A DNA stretch of 64,000 nt from Candidatus Nitrosopumilus sp. Its GTDB lineage: Archaea > Thermoproteota > Nitrososphaeria > Nitrososphaerales > Nitrosopumilaceae. The notes beneath the pieces are model-generated. The model ran no database searches, was not told the DNA's origin, and worked only from the letters and a program-made list of their open reading frames with translations. A program made the translations under genes and the position numbers. Positions 17,996-26,813 of this stretch are shown here, piece by piece (position 1 is the first letter of the stretch; each line of letters begins with the position of its first letter). Where the stretch lies: positions 1-64,000 of the forward strand of contig JAOLZN010000007.1 in NCBI GenBank assembly GCA_028343855.1, in the 5' to 3' direction.

Positions 17996-18571
17996 TTATC
18001 TAAAGAATTCAAAAGGAACAGTATTTTCTTGTCCACTGGTCATTGAACTTAGATTAAAGTACACAGTACCATAAACCCACCAACTTGCAGTACCAGACTC
18101 ACCATTTTCATATTCAGATTCTAACGCGTCCCAAAGTTCACTAGAAGTAGCTGTATTTTTGATAGTCATTTTCTTTTTTAGAACAATAGAATTCTCACCC
18201 AATAATGTATAGTAATTTGAACCAAATTCGACCATTCCCTCAGGTCTACTTCCAATAGTTCCACCAGCAAGTTGCTCATAACTAGAAAAACCAGTTTCAA
18301 ATAAATTAAAATCCATAGTTTGTATAATTACAGCACGTGGGTTTGGATTAGATATTTCAAATGCAATTTCAAGCGTTGCTGAACGTTCATTTATTTTTGT
18401 AACAGAAATATCAGCTAAATCAACTGTAACCAATTTGATAGTTGGAGCATTTTCAGTTGCTGCATTATTGCCTTGACTTGGAGCTTGCATATCTGGACCA
18501 ATTAGTACAATTGAACCTAATATTCCAGCAATTACCAAAACTGCAGCAAAAACAAAAATTTTAGGATTCAT
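17996..18571 (-). CDS. membrane-anchored LEA14-like domain protein
   Basis: A 191-aa protein with an N-terminal membrane anchor (about residues 5-26), a Gln/Asn-rich linker and a beta-sandwich region with EIAFEISNPNPRAVIIQ, the pattern of LEA14/LEA_2-type domains (polar residue-Asn-Pro-Asn motif, then basic beta strands). It is probably exposed outside the membrane. Two other proteins in this window (near 46.7 and 52.3 kb) have the same architecture. Function unknown; eukaryotic relatives are linked to desiccation stress. Confidence 0.75.
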   Translation of the reverse strand: MNPKIFVFAAVLVIAGILGSIVLIGPDMQAPSQGNNAATENAPTIKLVTVDLADISVTKINERSATLEIAFEISNPNPRAVIIQTMDFNLFETGFSSYEQLAGGTIGSRPEGMVEFGSNYYTLLGENSIVLKKKMTIKNTATSSELWDALESEYENGESGTASWWVYGTVYFNLSSMTSGQENTVPFEFFR

Positions 18572-18637
18572 ACTTATCTTGACCTCAGTTATATCAAATA
18601 TTAGTTAGTTATTATACCATTCCAGAGGGGAAAAATT

Positions 18638-18988
18638 ATGCAATATTTTCAAGCTGTTCAACAAGGAAAGCAAAGAGCAAGTAAGTCACAAATGAAAATG
18701 TTTGAAGTGGCTGGATTTGGAATGCTGACTTTAACAACTAAGAAAATTGATGGAAAATTCTTTCCAGTTGGAGAAGAGGAATTTACGGCCGTAATTAATT
18801 CAGAAGATGGGTATGTGGCCGTAATTGTAGACAAAGATGGATTTACAAAAGCACAGTCAAAGGCTGTTGAAAAAGAAGAAGCAATTTCAATATTTAAGAA
18901 ACTTAGAGACACAGGAATTTTGGAATATCCAAAAAATGAAATACAAATTTGGTCTCAAACCAGACCTACGATTCAAAACGAAGTTTAG
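18638..18988 (+). CDS. unknown 116-aa protein
   Basis: A soluble 116-aa protein with alternating beta strands (EVAGFGMLTLTTKKIDGKFF; YVAVIVDKDGF) and a helical C-terminal part. No motif that I recognise. It is divergent from the LEA14-like gene (66-bp gap) and abuts the end of pyrH, convergently. Confidence 0.7.
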   Translation: MQYFQAVQQGKQRASKSQMKMFEVAGFGMLTLTTKKIDGKFFPVGEEEFTAVINSEDGYVAVIVDKDGFTKAQSKAVEKEEAISIFKKLRDTGILEYPKNEIQIWSQTRPTIQNEV

Positions 18989-19675
18989 TTATTTTTTAGA
19001 AGATAAAATTATTTCCGTACCAACATTAGTACCTTTAATTGCTTTTTCAATTATTTTTGGTTCTGATTTTATAATTCTAGTTTTAATTTTAGAGCGTTCT
19101 ATAATTTTTAGAGCAACAATGTCCATCAAATCATAACCACCAGCAACAGAATCTTCATGTACTAAAATATTTTTCAAATTTTTAAGTTCAATACTTTTGA
19201 ATTTTTTTGCTTTTTTAAATTTATTTGGATCCATATCATAAACACCGTCAACGTCAGTTGCATTAAGAAACTGTTCAGCTTTAATTTTTTCGGCAATTAA
19301 TGCTGCTGTACCATTAGTACTTTGACCTGGATGTAAACCACCAGCAACAACTATCAAACCATCATTAACTGCATGCTTAACTTCCTGTAAAGTAGTTGGT
19401 GGATGCGGATATGCTTTATTTTTTAAAGCATAAATCAATAATTTTGCATTTAATCTTGAGATTTCAATTCCTAATTCATCTAAAGTGGATTCATCAGCAT
19501 TAAAATTTCTAGCATGTGAAATGTAATGTCTAGCAACTACTCCACCACCAGCAACAACCACTGGCTGACAAATCTTACTAATTTTGATTAAAAAATCAGC
19601 ATAATTTTGAATAATTTTGGCATTATCCATACCGAAAACTTTTCCAGATAATTTAATCACAATTTTTTTCTTCAT
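18989..19675 (-). CDS. pyrH: UMP kinase (archaeal type)
   Basis: A 228-aa amino-acid-kinase-fold protein. It begins [11 protein letters not shown], has the glycine loop [14 protein letters not shown] and the substrate region [17 protein letters not shown], as in archaeal PyrH. It phosphorylates UMP to UDP. The frame starts inside the end of the HD gene (4-bp overlap) and forms a three-gene operon with it and the thymidylate-kinase-like gene, so the operon covers pyrimidine and deoxynucleotide metabolism. Confidence 0.92.
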   Translation of the reverse strand: MKKKIVIKLSGKVFGMDNAKIIQNYADFLIKISKICQPVVVAGGGVVARHYISHARNFNADESTLDELGIEISRLNAKLLIYALKNKAYPHPPTTLQEVKHAVNDGLIVVAGGLHPGQSTNGTAALIAEKIKAEQFLNATDVDGVYDMDPNKFKKAKKFKSIELKNLKNILVHEDSVAGGYDLMDIVALKIIERSKIKTRIIKSEPKIIEKAIKGTNVGTEIILSSKK

Positions 19676-20907
19676 TTCAGTTCACCTAGTATCGATTTTG
19701 CGGCAATTTCAACTTTTTTCCTGTATTTTTGATGGGTATAGATTCTAAGTATATTCATGAAGCCTGAAATTGCAGAAACTACGGGTATTTCAGAGATTGG
19801 CATTTCTTTAGCAGAAGATTTTCCATCATCATTAGAAATCAAAACTATTGATTTTGATTCATTTTTTGAAGGAGCCAGTGGAATGGAAGGGGTGACAGAA
19901 CTATCTACAAATATTTCATTTTCGTCTATTTTGGACTTTTTTGAAATTTCAAGTCGAAGTTCGTCAGTTCTAGTTTTTTTCAAATTTGTTCTACTAGTAA
20001 GAATTCTTTCAAAAACACATTTGAGTAATTTTCTGTTTTGGTAATCTTCAGCCAGCTGTTTAGCTTGTTTTAATTTTGAAGAATTTGAAGAAATGATAGA
20101 TGATAAAACAAATTCATCTGTTAATTTGACATAATCATCTAGATTGAAAGATGTAAAACCAAATTCATCGTCAGATAATCTTAATGCTTGAATCAGCATA
20201 ACTTCTGCAGAACGTACTGTTTTATGAAAATATACAGCTTTGAACATTTGATATCTTGAATGCATCATTGATTCAAAAGAGTATAATGCTGAACGTTCTA
20301 ATGCAATTTTTTTCTTATGAATACTAAGTGATTGTGTTATTCGTTTATGATCCACTTTTGCATGTTCAGCTCCAGTAAAATATCCATCTCTAAGTAGATA
20401 ATCCATCATATCTGCACTGAGAGCTCCAGAAACAATTTCATTTAGATATTGAAATTTTGATTCACCAAATGCAATTTGTGCAATTAATTTTTTATTAAAT
20501 CCAGTTTTTGATAAAATATCGCCAATTTCAGAATTTAGAATTATTTTTTTTCCATAATCTTCATGTGAGATTTTTTTTTCTTGAATTACTTCTTCAAATA
20601 AATGTGAAAAAGGTCCATGTCCAATATCATGTAATAAAGCTGCAAGACGCAAAATCTGTACATCATCAGAATTTAGAAATCCTTTTTCGTTTAGTGCAAA
20701 ACCTGCCTCAGTAGCAATATGCATTACTCCTAGTGAATGCTCAAATCTACTATGCTGAGCTGAAGGATAAGTCAAATGTGCACCTGAAAGTTGCTTAATA
20801 CGCCTTAATCTCTGGAAAAGTGAACTATCAATAATTGGAAGTTCATAATCATATACACGGATGAAGTCATGTATTGGATCAATAATATCTAAATAATTTT
20901 TTTTCAT
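19672..20907 (-). CDS. HD-domain phosphohydrolase (dNTPase/SAMHD1-like)
   Basis: A 411-aa protein. The metal-binding HD motifs are [13 protein letters not shown] and [16 protein letters not shown] (about residues 52-100), with later [21 protein letters not shown]. This is the COG1078/SAMHD1-like type, which hydrolyses dNTPs or related nucleotides. It overlaps tmk upstream and pyrH downstream by 4 bp each. Context with two nucleotide kinases supports a role in balancing dNTP pools. Confidence 0.92.
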   Translation of the reverse strand: MKKNYLDIIDPIHDFIRVYDYELPIIDSSLFQRLRRIKQLSGAHLTYPSAQHSRFEHSLGVMHIATEAGFALNEKGFLNSDDVQILRLAALLHDIGHGPFSHLFEEVIQEKKISHEDYGKKIILNSEIGDILSKTGFNKKLIAQIAFGESKFQYLNEIVSGALSADMMDYLLRDGYFTGAEHAKVDHKRITQSLSIHKKKIALERSALYSFESMMHSRYQMFKAVYFHKTVRSAEVMLIQALRLSDDEFGFTSFNLDDYVKLTDEFVLSSIISSNSSKLKQAKQLAEDYQNRKLLKCVFERILTSRTNLKKTRTDELRLEISKKSKIDENEIFVDSSVTPSIPLAPSKNESKSIVLISNDDGKSSAKEMPISEIPVVSAISGFMNILRIYTHQKYRKKVEIAAKSILGELK

Positions 20908-21506
20908 ATTCCTAGTTTCTTTGAAAATGCTTTCATAATTTCGTCATGAACTTCGAGTTTAGGTTTTGATGCATCAATTATTTTCCAACGTTTCTTTTTT
21001 GCAGTACTACGATAAATTTTTGATATTTTTGTTGAAAATTCTTCATTTTTTTCAAACTTATCTCTTTTCATAATTTTTCCTTTTTCATTTCTTGGAGATC
21101 TTGAAAAAGATTCTTTTTGTGTAACATCAAGTAATATTACGAGATCAGCTTTAGGTAATCCATCATCAAGACTTTCAAGCCATTTTTGTTTCAAACCATT
21201 TGCTAATCCATAAACTAAGTTGGAATGATAATATCTATTCATAATTAAAACAGAATTTTTTTCTTCAGATGCTAGAATTTCATTTAGTTTTTCCCATCTA
21301 TTAGCTGCTAAAAGACAATGAATCACTTGAGGAGGAAATTTACGTTTGCCATCTAAATATTTTCTAATTTCTTTACCAATTGGTGTATCATAATCAGGAA
21401 AATGAAATAATTTAGTTTTGATTTTTTGTTTTTTTAGAGATTTTTCTAATAGAACTGATTGAGTTAGTTTTCCTGCTTGATCTCCTCCTTCTATTACAAT
21501 TATCAT
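20904..21506 (-). CDS. tmk: thymidylate-kinase-like nucleotide kinase with altered motifs
   Basis: A 200-aa P-loop kinase of dTMP-kinase length and layout. The P-loop reads EGGDQAGKLTQ (residues 6-16), where the residue after Lys13 is Leu14 and not Ser/Thr. The usual DRY motif is NRY (90-92). The rest (FPDYDTPIGKEIRKYL, GLPKADLVILLDV, an Arg-rich lid SPRNEKGK) fits thymidylate kinase. It presumably converts dTMP to dTDP, but the changed Walker A and DR residues leave substrate or activity open. First gene of the operon tmk-HD-pyrH. Confidence 0.85.
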   Translation of the reverse strand: MIIVIEGGDQAGKLTQSVLLEKSLKKQKIKTKLFHFPDYDTPIGKEIRKYLDGKRKFPPQVIHCLLAANRWEKLNEILASEEKNSVLIMNRYYHSNLVYGLANGLKQKWLESLDDGLPKADLVILLDVTQKESFSRSPRNEKGKIMKRDKFEKNEEFSTKISKIYRSTAKKKRWKIIDASKPKLEVHDEIMKAFSKKLGI

Positions 21507-21544
21507 AATTCAAGATTTAATACACATATGTAAAAATTGTATCT

Positions 21545-21721
21545 ATGGTTTGTACACATACTTTCAAAAGTCATGAAGATCATATGGTTTGTTCAAAATG
21601 TGGATATAAACGAGAATTTACCAAACCATCTATCAAGCCAAAAATACTTGTAATTGGATTAATTATATCAGTAATGATAGTTGGAGCCGTTTTGACATTT
21701 TCATATTTTCCAAAAATTTAG
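21545..21721 (+). CDS. 58-aa zinc-ribbon plus single-TM protein
   Basis: A frame of 58 codons. The N-terminus has Cys and His residues (VCTHTF, HEDHMVCSKCGYKREF), giving a half zinc-ribbon CSKCG with earlier Cys3/His5. The C-terminal half is one transmembrane helix (about residues 34-54). Similar small zinc-ribbon membrane proteins are common in this lineage. Function unknown. It is divergent from tmk by 38 bp. Confidence 0.7.
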   Translation: MVCTHTFKSHEDHMVCSKCGYKREFTKPSIKPKILVIGLIISVMIVGAVLTFSYFPKI

Positions 21722-21744
21722 TTTTAATTCATAATCAGTCAAGG

Positions 21745-21753
21745 TTTATATCT
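21745..21753 (+). promoter_or_regulatory. TATA-like box for hsp20
   Basis: TTTATATCT, centred about 28 bp upstream of the hsp20 ATG, consistent with a leaderless transcript. Confidence 0.5.
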
Positions 21754-21776
21754 AAAAATCGTGCACTTAACACAAA

Positions 21777-22157
21777 ATGGGATTAATGAAAGAAATGATG
21801 AAAGAAATTGGGAATAAATCAAGAGAATTTTACGAATTTGTATTGCCACCAATAGATATGCATCTAAATGATAAACATCTAAAAGTAATTATTGATATTC
21901 CAGGATTTTTGAAAAAAGATATTGAATTAAGTTTATCTGGAGATATACTTTCAATTAAAGCTAAAAAAATTATTGATGAAAAAGATTCAAAAACATTAAT
22001 TTCAAATCAAAGACCAAATATGATTAATAAAAAAATTAGATTACCAATTGAGATTAAAGAGGGTGAAGAAAAAATAGAATCTGCAAAATATGAAAATGGA
22101 GTTCTTGTATTAATTATTCCTACAACTAAAAAATCAAAAAATATTACAATTGAGTAA
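21777..22157 (+). CDS. small heat shock protein, Hsp20/alpha-crystallin family
   Basis: A 126-aa protein with an alpha-crystallin domain (about residues 24-126). The strand pattern LKVIIDIPGFLKKDIELSLSGDILSIKAKK and the final YENGVLVLIIPTTKKSK match the family, including the G-x-L-type motif as GVLVLIIP. It is an ATP-independent chaperone that holds unfolding proteins. It has its own TATA-like box and is convergent with the ABC1 kinase gene. Confidence 0.92.
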   Translation: MGLMKEMMKEIGNKSREFYEFVLPPIDMHLNDKHLKVIIDIPGFLKKDIELSLSGDILSIKAKKIIDEKDSKTLISNQRPNMINKKIRLPIEIKEGEEKIESAKYENGVLVLIIPTTKKSKNITIE

Positions 22158-22158
22158 T

Positions 22159-23703
22159 CTAATACTTTCTTAGTAAAGCAGAAATTCCCATAATTATACC
22201 AGAACTAATCATTCCAATTGATCCCAAATTCTCATTTGACTGAAATAAAAATACAGAGCCAATAAAAATAGCAGAAGAAAATATACTTCCACTAATCAAA
22301 GCAATTGGTTTACGTTTTTTCATATAAAATTGAACTTCTTCCATTAATTTTTCCATATCAGAACCAACTCTTAAAGTGGAATTTATTGATTTTAGAAAAG
22401 TATCAAAAGAAATTTTTAATTCCTCTACATAAGCTCCTGTGATTAAATTTTCTTGTTGTAAAATATTTTTTAGGACTTTCAAAAATTTGAAATCAACATC
22501 ATGTGTCTTGTAAATTCCTTCAATTATTGAGGCCATTCTCAAGTATAATGCCAAATTTTTTGGTAAGATAAACGGGAATTTACTCATGGTCTTATTAGCT
22601 AGTTCCATTAAACTTTGCACTTCCATTTCATCAGGTTTATCTCCATGCATTGAACGAATTGATAATTCTATTCCTTTTTCAATTATTGATCTATTATATC
22701 CAGGAGTTAACATTCTGAGATCATCCATAGCAGAAACAACTCTTGGTGGATTTTTTTCTACAAGTGCAAGATATAGTCGAATTAAATTAATTCTTGTTTT
22801 ATTATTAATTCTTCCAACCATTCCATAGTCATATAGAATTAATTTTCCTTCATCAGTAACAGAAATATTTCCCGGGTGAGGATCAGCATGAAAAATAGAA
22901 TGTTTGAGAAGCATTGTAAAAAATATTTGATGTACATCAATGACTAATTGTTCACGATCAATGTTTTTCTCTTCCAATGCATCTACATTTGTGACCTTAA
23001 TTCCAGGCAAATATTCCATCGTAAGAACATTTTTTGAAGAAAAATCATCAAAAACAGAAGGTATGATTACCTTAGGATTATTTGCCATATCATTTTTGAT
23101 TTCTTTAAGATTTTTAGATTCATTAGTATAATCCATTTCTTCATGAATGGTTTCAATAAATTGTGAAAGCATTGTTTTAGCTGAATATCTTAAATTTGGA
23201 TCAACAAATCTTAGTGCCAGTGGTAAAATTTTTTTTAATACTTTAAGATCCTTTTCAACTACTTTTTCAATTCCAGGTCTTTTTACTTTAATTACAATTT
23301 GCTGACCTGAAATTGAGCCTCGATATACTTGTCCTAATGATGCACCTGAAATAGAAATAGGATCAATTTTATCAAATTTCTCATTTATCAAACCAATATC
23401 TTTTTCAATAATTGGTTTAACTTGATCAAATGGAGCAGCAGGTACACTATCTTGTAGTTTTGATAATTCTTCTAAATATGGTTGTGGTAAAATATCAGCT
23501 CTAGAAGAAAGCCATTGTCCAAGTTTAATGTAAACTGGACCTAATGAAATGAAAGTCTCAAGAACCTTACTAGCATTTTTTTTAAATTGATTTGAATCAA
23601 TTTCATTTTTATTTTGATTAATCCATTTTTTTCTATCTTTACGTAATGCCAAAATAGATGGCAGGAGCTTAATCAAAATTTGTATAGTTCTAATTGTATA
23701 CAT
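22159..23703 (-). CDS. ABC1/UbiB/ADCK family kinase-like protein
   Basis: A 514-aa protein with the family motif FISLGPVYIKLGQWLSSRADILP (a KxGQ element), the invariant lysine in IVIKVKRPG, the catalytic region IFHADPHPGNISV and YDYGMVGRI. Two hydrophobic segments at the C-terminus anchor it. Family members act as atypical kinases or ATPases in isoprenoid lipid and quinone metabolism, so a role in menaquinone or lipid biosynthesis is likely. It is followed upstream, 4 bp away, by a small membrane protein in the same direction. Confidence 0.93.
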   Translation of the reverse strand: MYTIRTIQILIKLLPSILALRKDRKKWINQNKNEIDSNQFKKNASKVLETFISLGPVYIKLGQWLSSRADILPQPYLEELSKLQDSVPAAPFDQVKPIIEKDIGLINEKFDKIDPISISGASLGQVYRGSISGQQIVIKVKRPGIEKVVEKDLKVLKKILPLALRFVDPNLRYSAKTMLSQFIETIHEEMDYTNESKNLKEIKNDMANNPKVIIPSVFDDFSSKNVLTMEYLPGIKVTNVDALEEKNIDREQLVIDVHQIFFTMLLKHSIFHADPHPGNISVTDEGKLILYDYGMVGRINNKTRINLIRLYLALVEKNPPRVVSAMDDLRMLTPGYNRSIIEKGIELSIRSMHGDKPDEMEVQSLMELANKTMSKFPFILPKNLALYLRMASIIEGIYKTHDVDFKFLKVLKNILQQENLITGAYVEELKISFDTFLKSINSTLRVGSDMEKLMEEVQFYMKKRKPIALISGSIFSSAIFIGSVFLFQSNENLGSIGMISSGIIMGISALLRKY

Positions 23704-23707
23704 AAAA

Positions 23708-24106
23708 TCACTCCAAATATTTTTTAATTTTTTTAGTTGCAGTGTATGCTAAATATCCAGATATTAATGAAGAAGTTAAAATATTTACCAGGTTTATTTT
23801 ATTAGAATTTTTTTTAGAAAACTTTTTTGCAGAATATGCACCAGTGAATATTCCACAAGCTAATCCAATTAAAACTTCAGGGGAATCATGGACTAAATGA
23901 CCAATAGGATTTACTCTAGGATCAATTTTATCAGTATGAACTAAAAATTTATCGTCATATTCTCTAATATGCAAATTACCATAACGATATTGTTTTTGTG
24001 CACCATTTTTTTGTCCAAGAATAGTTTCTTCAGCTTCTTCTAGCATAAATTCACGTAATTCCTTGGGAACTTCTATTTCATCTCCAGGCATAAAATGAAT
24101 ATACAA
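23708..24106 (-). CDS. unknown 132-aa membrane-associated protein
   Basis: A 132-aa protein with a soluble N-terminal part (PGDEIEVPKELREFMLEEAEE) and two weak hydrophobic segments near residues 77-92 and 105-122. Not recognised. It ends 4 bp before the ABC1 kinase start, so probably forms an operon with it. Confidence 0.7.
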   Translation of the reverse strand: MYIHFMPGDEIEVPKELREFMLEEAEETILGQKNGAQKQYRYGNLHIREYDDKFLVHTDKIDPRVNPIGHLVHDSPEVLIGLACGIFTGAYSAKKFSKKNSNKINLVNILTSSLISGYLAYTATKKIKKYLE

Positions 24107-24166
24107 TAATTGCTTATAATCCTAGATCAAAATCTAAATTGAGCCTGATTCTATCAATTAAAAAAA

Positions 24167-24355
24167 TTAGTTGTTTAGATTATCTTTTGTGAACATGATA
24201 AAACTTGCACCAAAGGAAATCAACATTATAACTCCAGAAATATATGCATAATTAAATCCATCATCAGGATGATTCTGTTCATGGTAATAATTAATCAAAA
24301 AAGTTAAGATTAAAAAAATTACTCCAATGAAAGTTAGTTTTCTATGATTTAACAA
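24167..24355 (-). CDS. 62-aa two-TM protein
   Basis: A small protein with two hydrophobic helices (about residues 6-24 and 34-54) around a polar, acidic loop (HEQNHPDDG). Function unknown. Lies between other small membrane genes in the same direction. Confidence 0.6.
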   Translation of the reverse strand: MLNHRKLTFIGVIFLILTFLINYYHEQNHPDDGFNYAYISGVIMLISFGASFIMFTKDNLNN

Positions 24356-24410
24356 TAATTATAAAATAATTAGTTAGTATATGAATTTAGAAAAATAAAT
24401 ATTTTGTAAA

Positions 24411-24752
24411 TTAAGGATTAGTTTCTTCAATTTGAGATAATTTACTAATTATTTGTTCTAATTCTAATTTATTTTCATTAATTACTCTTTTAACTACATC
24501 AATTTCATTATTTATGTGATTAATATTTACATCATCAGAGTTTTGAATTTGATATTCTAAATCTTTTAAAATTTCCTGATTATATTGATTAATTTTTTCT
24601 AATTCATTTTTGTATTTTAGTAAATTCTCATATTGACTAGAAATTTTAGGAATATCTACATAATTAGAATTTGTAACAAAACCAGTTGTAATAATTATAC
24701 TTCCTATAGCTAATGCAATTATTAAAACAATAATACTTAATCTCAATTTCAT
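24411..24752 (-). CDS. 113-aa membrane-anchored coiled-coil protein
   Basis: One N-terminal transmembrane segment (about residues 5-26), then a Glu/Lys/Asn-rich helical region with heptad spacing of Leu and Ile (for example LEKINQYNQEILKDLEYQI). It is probably a single-pass protein with an extracytoplasmic coiled coil. It is 49 bp downstream of the exporter-associated surface protein and could belong to that operon. Function unknown. Confidence 0.65.
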   Translation of the reverse strand: MKLRLSIIVLIIALAIGSIIITTGFVTNSNYVDIPKISSQYENLLKYKNELEKINQYNQEILKDLEYQIQNSDDVNINHINNEIDVVKRVINENKLELEQIISKLSQIEETNP

Positions 24753-24801
24753 TTTATTTCATTACTCTCTTTAAGATTTAAAAATGATAAAAATTTTTTA
24801 A

Positions 24802-26109
24802 TCATTCTTGTTTTTTACGCCTACGAATGACAAAAATTACAATACCGATAATTACTAAAATTGGAATAGCAATCATTGTAGGATCAAAACTATTTTCTTC
24901 AACTTCAGAAATTTCATTAACTACAATTGTAGTTTCATAAGGTAAGAAAATTTCATCTCGTACACTATCTTTGTATCTAACAGTAATTACTACATCATGT
25001 TCACCGTATTCTGGTTCTCCATTAAATTCAATTGGAATATTAAATGGGACAGGTGCATCTGTTTCAATTTCATCAATGAATTGAGTATTTGATTTAATGT
25101 TAGAATCTCCGTTAGCCTCAAGTGTTACAAAACCAAATAATCCATCTTCATTTCCTTCATTAATTATTTCACCAATAACCATTTGTGTGCCAGATAATTC
25201 AATAACTTTTACATTAAAAATTGTTAAATCAATCAAACCCCTAATGTAAAAATCAAGTATTTTTGAAATAGTTTCTTTATCACCATGTGTATTATAGTAT
25301 GAAATTGATAGAGGAATTCGTAAAGTTTCCCCCTTTAGGGATTCAGGAACATACACATCTGCAATAAATGAATTATATGAGTCAGCTGCGATGTTTCCAA
25401 GATCCCAACTCGATTCTAAAATTAAAACATTTTCAATATTTGTAATTGATGCAGTATTTGATGAAAGTGATGTTTGTGCATTATTTATTGTGACATCAAC
25501 TGCAGAAATTGGAGCAGTTCCATCATTTACAATATCTATTACAATATTATTGGATTTTAATGATGTAAGAAATGATTCTGAAGCTCTGACATTAATTGTA
25601 CTATCTCCAGTAACTTTAAAATCGAAAGTAGAAAATGAAGACCTTACGCCAGATTCTCTTAATCTTGAATAATCAACTTTTACAGTTCCTGAGTATTGTT
25701 GAATTTGAATATTATTATCTAAATTGACATAGAAAGTTAAATGAAAGTTTGTACCTGCTAAAGAATTAGTATTTGTGTTAGCATTAATTGCAGTACCTGG
25801 ACCATCTGAACCTGAAAATCCTAAAGGTAGTGCTAGTTTTCCTTCAATTCCTGTAATATCTTGAGTTCCTACATTTGCAAATTCTATTGTAAATGGAACA
25901 TTACTATCTCCAGTTTCAACTTCTATTTTATTATCAAGAGTACCAAAATATGCATCTAATAATTTTACATCACCAAAATCTCTTTCAAATGCTGAATCAC
26001 CAAAGTTTCCAGATTCTATTGGTCCATCTTTCCAATCAGCATATGAATTTGCAAAAATAAATGGTACAAATCCAATTAAAAATAATGTTAATAATAATTT
26101 AGAATTCAT
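24802..26109 (-). CDS. secreted COG1361-like protein of the ABC exporter operon
   Basis: A 435-aa protein with signal peptide (to about NSYA), a series of beta-sandwich domains (NEW3/CARDB-like repeats: PFTIEFANVGTQDITGIEG; IVIDIVNDGTAPISAVDVTI; MVIGEIINEGNEDGLFG), and a C-terminal transmembrane helix plus basic tail (about 411-435). This COG1361 type is regularly found beside MacB-like exporters in archaea, where it may act as the extracytoplasmic partner. Its ATG overlaps the stop of the ATPase gene by one base. Confidence 0.85.
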   Translation of the reverse strand: MNSKLLLTLFLIGFVPFIFANSYADWKDGPIESGNFGDSAFERDFGDVKLLDAYFGTLDNKIEVETGDSNVPFTIEFANVGTQDITGIEGKLALPLGFSGSDGPGTAINANTNTNSLAGTNFHLTFYVNLDNNIQIQQYSGTVKVDYSRLRESGVRSSFSTFDFKVTGDSTINVRASESFLTSLKSNNIVIDIVNDGTAPISAVDVTINNAQTSLSSNTASITNIENVLILESSWDLGNIAADSYNSFIADVYVPESLKGETLRIPLSISYYNTHGDKETISKILDFYIRGLIDLTIFNVKVIELSGTQMVIGEIINEGNEDGLFGFVTLEANGDSNIKSNTQFIDEIETDAPVPFNIPIEFNGEPEYGEHDVVITVRYKDSVRDEIFLPYETTIVVNEISEVEENSFDPTMIAIPILVIIGIVIFVIRRRKKQE

Positions 26110-26813
26110 TATACAGTTATCTCCATAGTTGAAGGTTCTTCCCCTTGAAATGCTTTACCATCTTTAATTGTTATAACTTTGTCAACTTTTCCAAAATGTT
26201 GTCTATCGTGAGTAACAATAACAAAGGTTTGATTAAGTTTTTTTGCCATAGATTTCATTAAATCAACTATTGTTTGTGAAGTAACTGAATCAAGATTACC
26301 AGTTGGTTCATCTGCTAAAACAATTGAAGGTCTATTGATTAAACCTCTTGCAATAGCTACTCTTTGAGCTTGTCCACCAGAAATTTTATTTGCACGCTTA
26401 TACACTTGATCCTCTAATCCAACGGCTTTTAGTAAATCTACAGCATCCTTTTCAGAATTGGATTTATTTCCAGCTATTTGTATTGGCAATAATATATTTT
26501 CTAAAACTGAAAGATCTGTTAAAAGATTTGAAAATTGAAAAATAAATCCTAATTTTTTATTTCTAAATGATGATATTTGATTATCACTTAGAGTTGTAGT
26601 ATTAGTTCCATCAATCAAAATATTACCATTTGTAGGACTATCTAAAAGTCCAATCATGTTAAGTAATGTAGATTTTCCAGAACCTGAACTTCCAACAATT
26701 AAAACAACTTCACCTTGTTCAATTGAAAAAGATACATCATCAAGAGCTTTTACTTGGTTATCCCCATCACCATAAACTTTGGTCAAATTATTTACTTCTA
26801 GTACTTTAGCCAG
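26109..26813 (-). CDS. ABC transporter ATP-binding protein (MacB/LolD type)
   Basis: An ATPase with Walker A GSSGSGKSTLLN, Q-loop in FQFSNLL, signature ISGGQAQRVAIARG, Walker B VLADEPTGNLD and H-loop VTHD. The first standard start in frame is TTG at 26784-26786, but the usual first strand of this family (AKVLEVNNLTKVYG) is encoded upstream of it. The only candidate there is a CTG at 26811-26813, just inside the end of the permease gene; coordinates follow that reading. With the TTG the protein would lack its first strand. It pairs with the permease and the COG1361-like protein. Confidence 0.85.
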   Translation of the reverse strand: MAKVLEVNNLTKVYGDGDNQVKALDDVSFSIEQGEVVLIVGSSGSGKSTLLNMIGLLDSPTNGNILIDGTNTTTLSDNQISSFRNKKLGFIFQFSNLLTDLSVLENILLPIQIAGNKSNSEKDAVDLLKAVGLEDQVYKRANKISGGQAQRVAIARGLINRPSIVLADEPTGNLDSVTSQTIVDLMKSMAKKLNQTFVIVTHDRQHFGKVDKVITIKDGKAFQGEEPSTMEITV

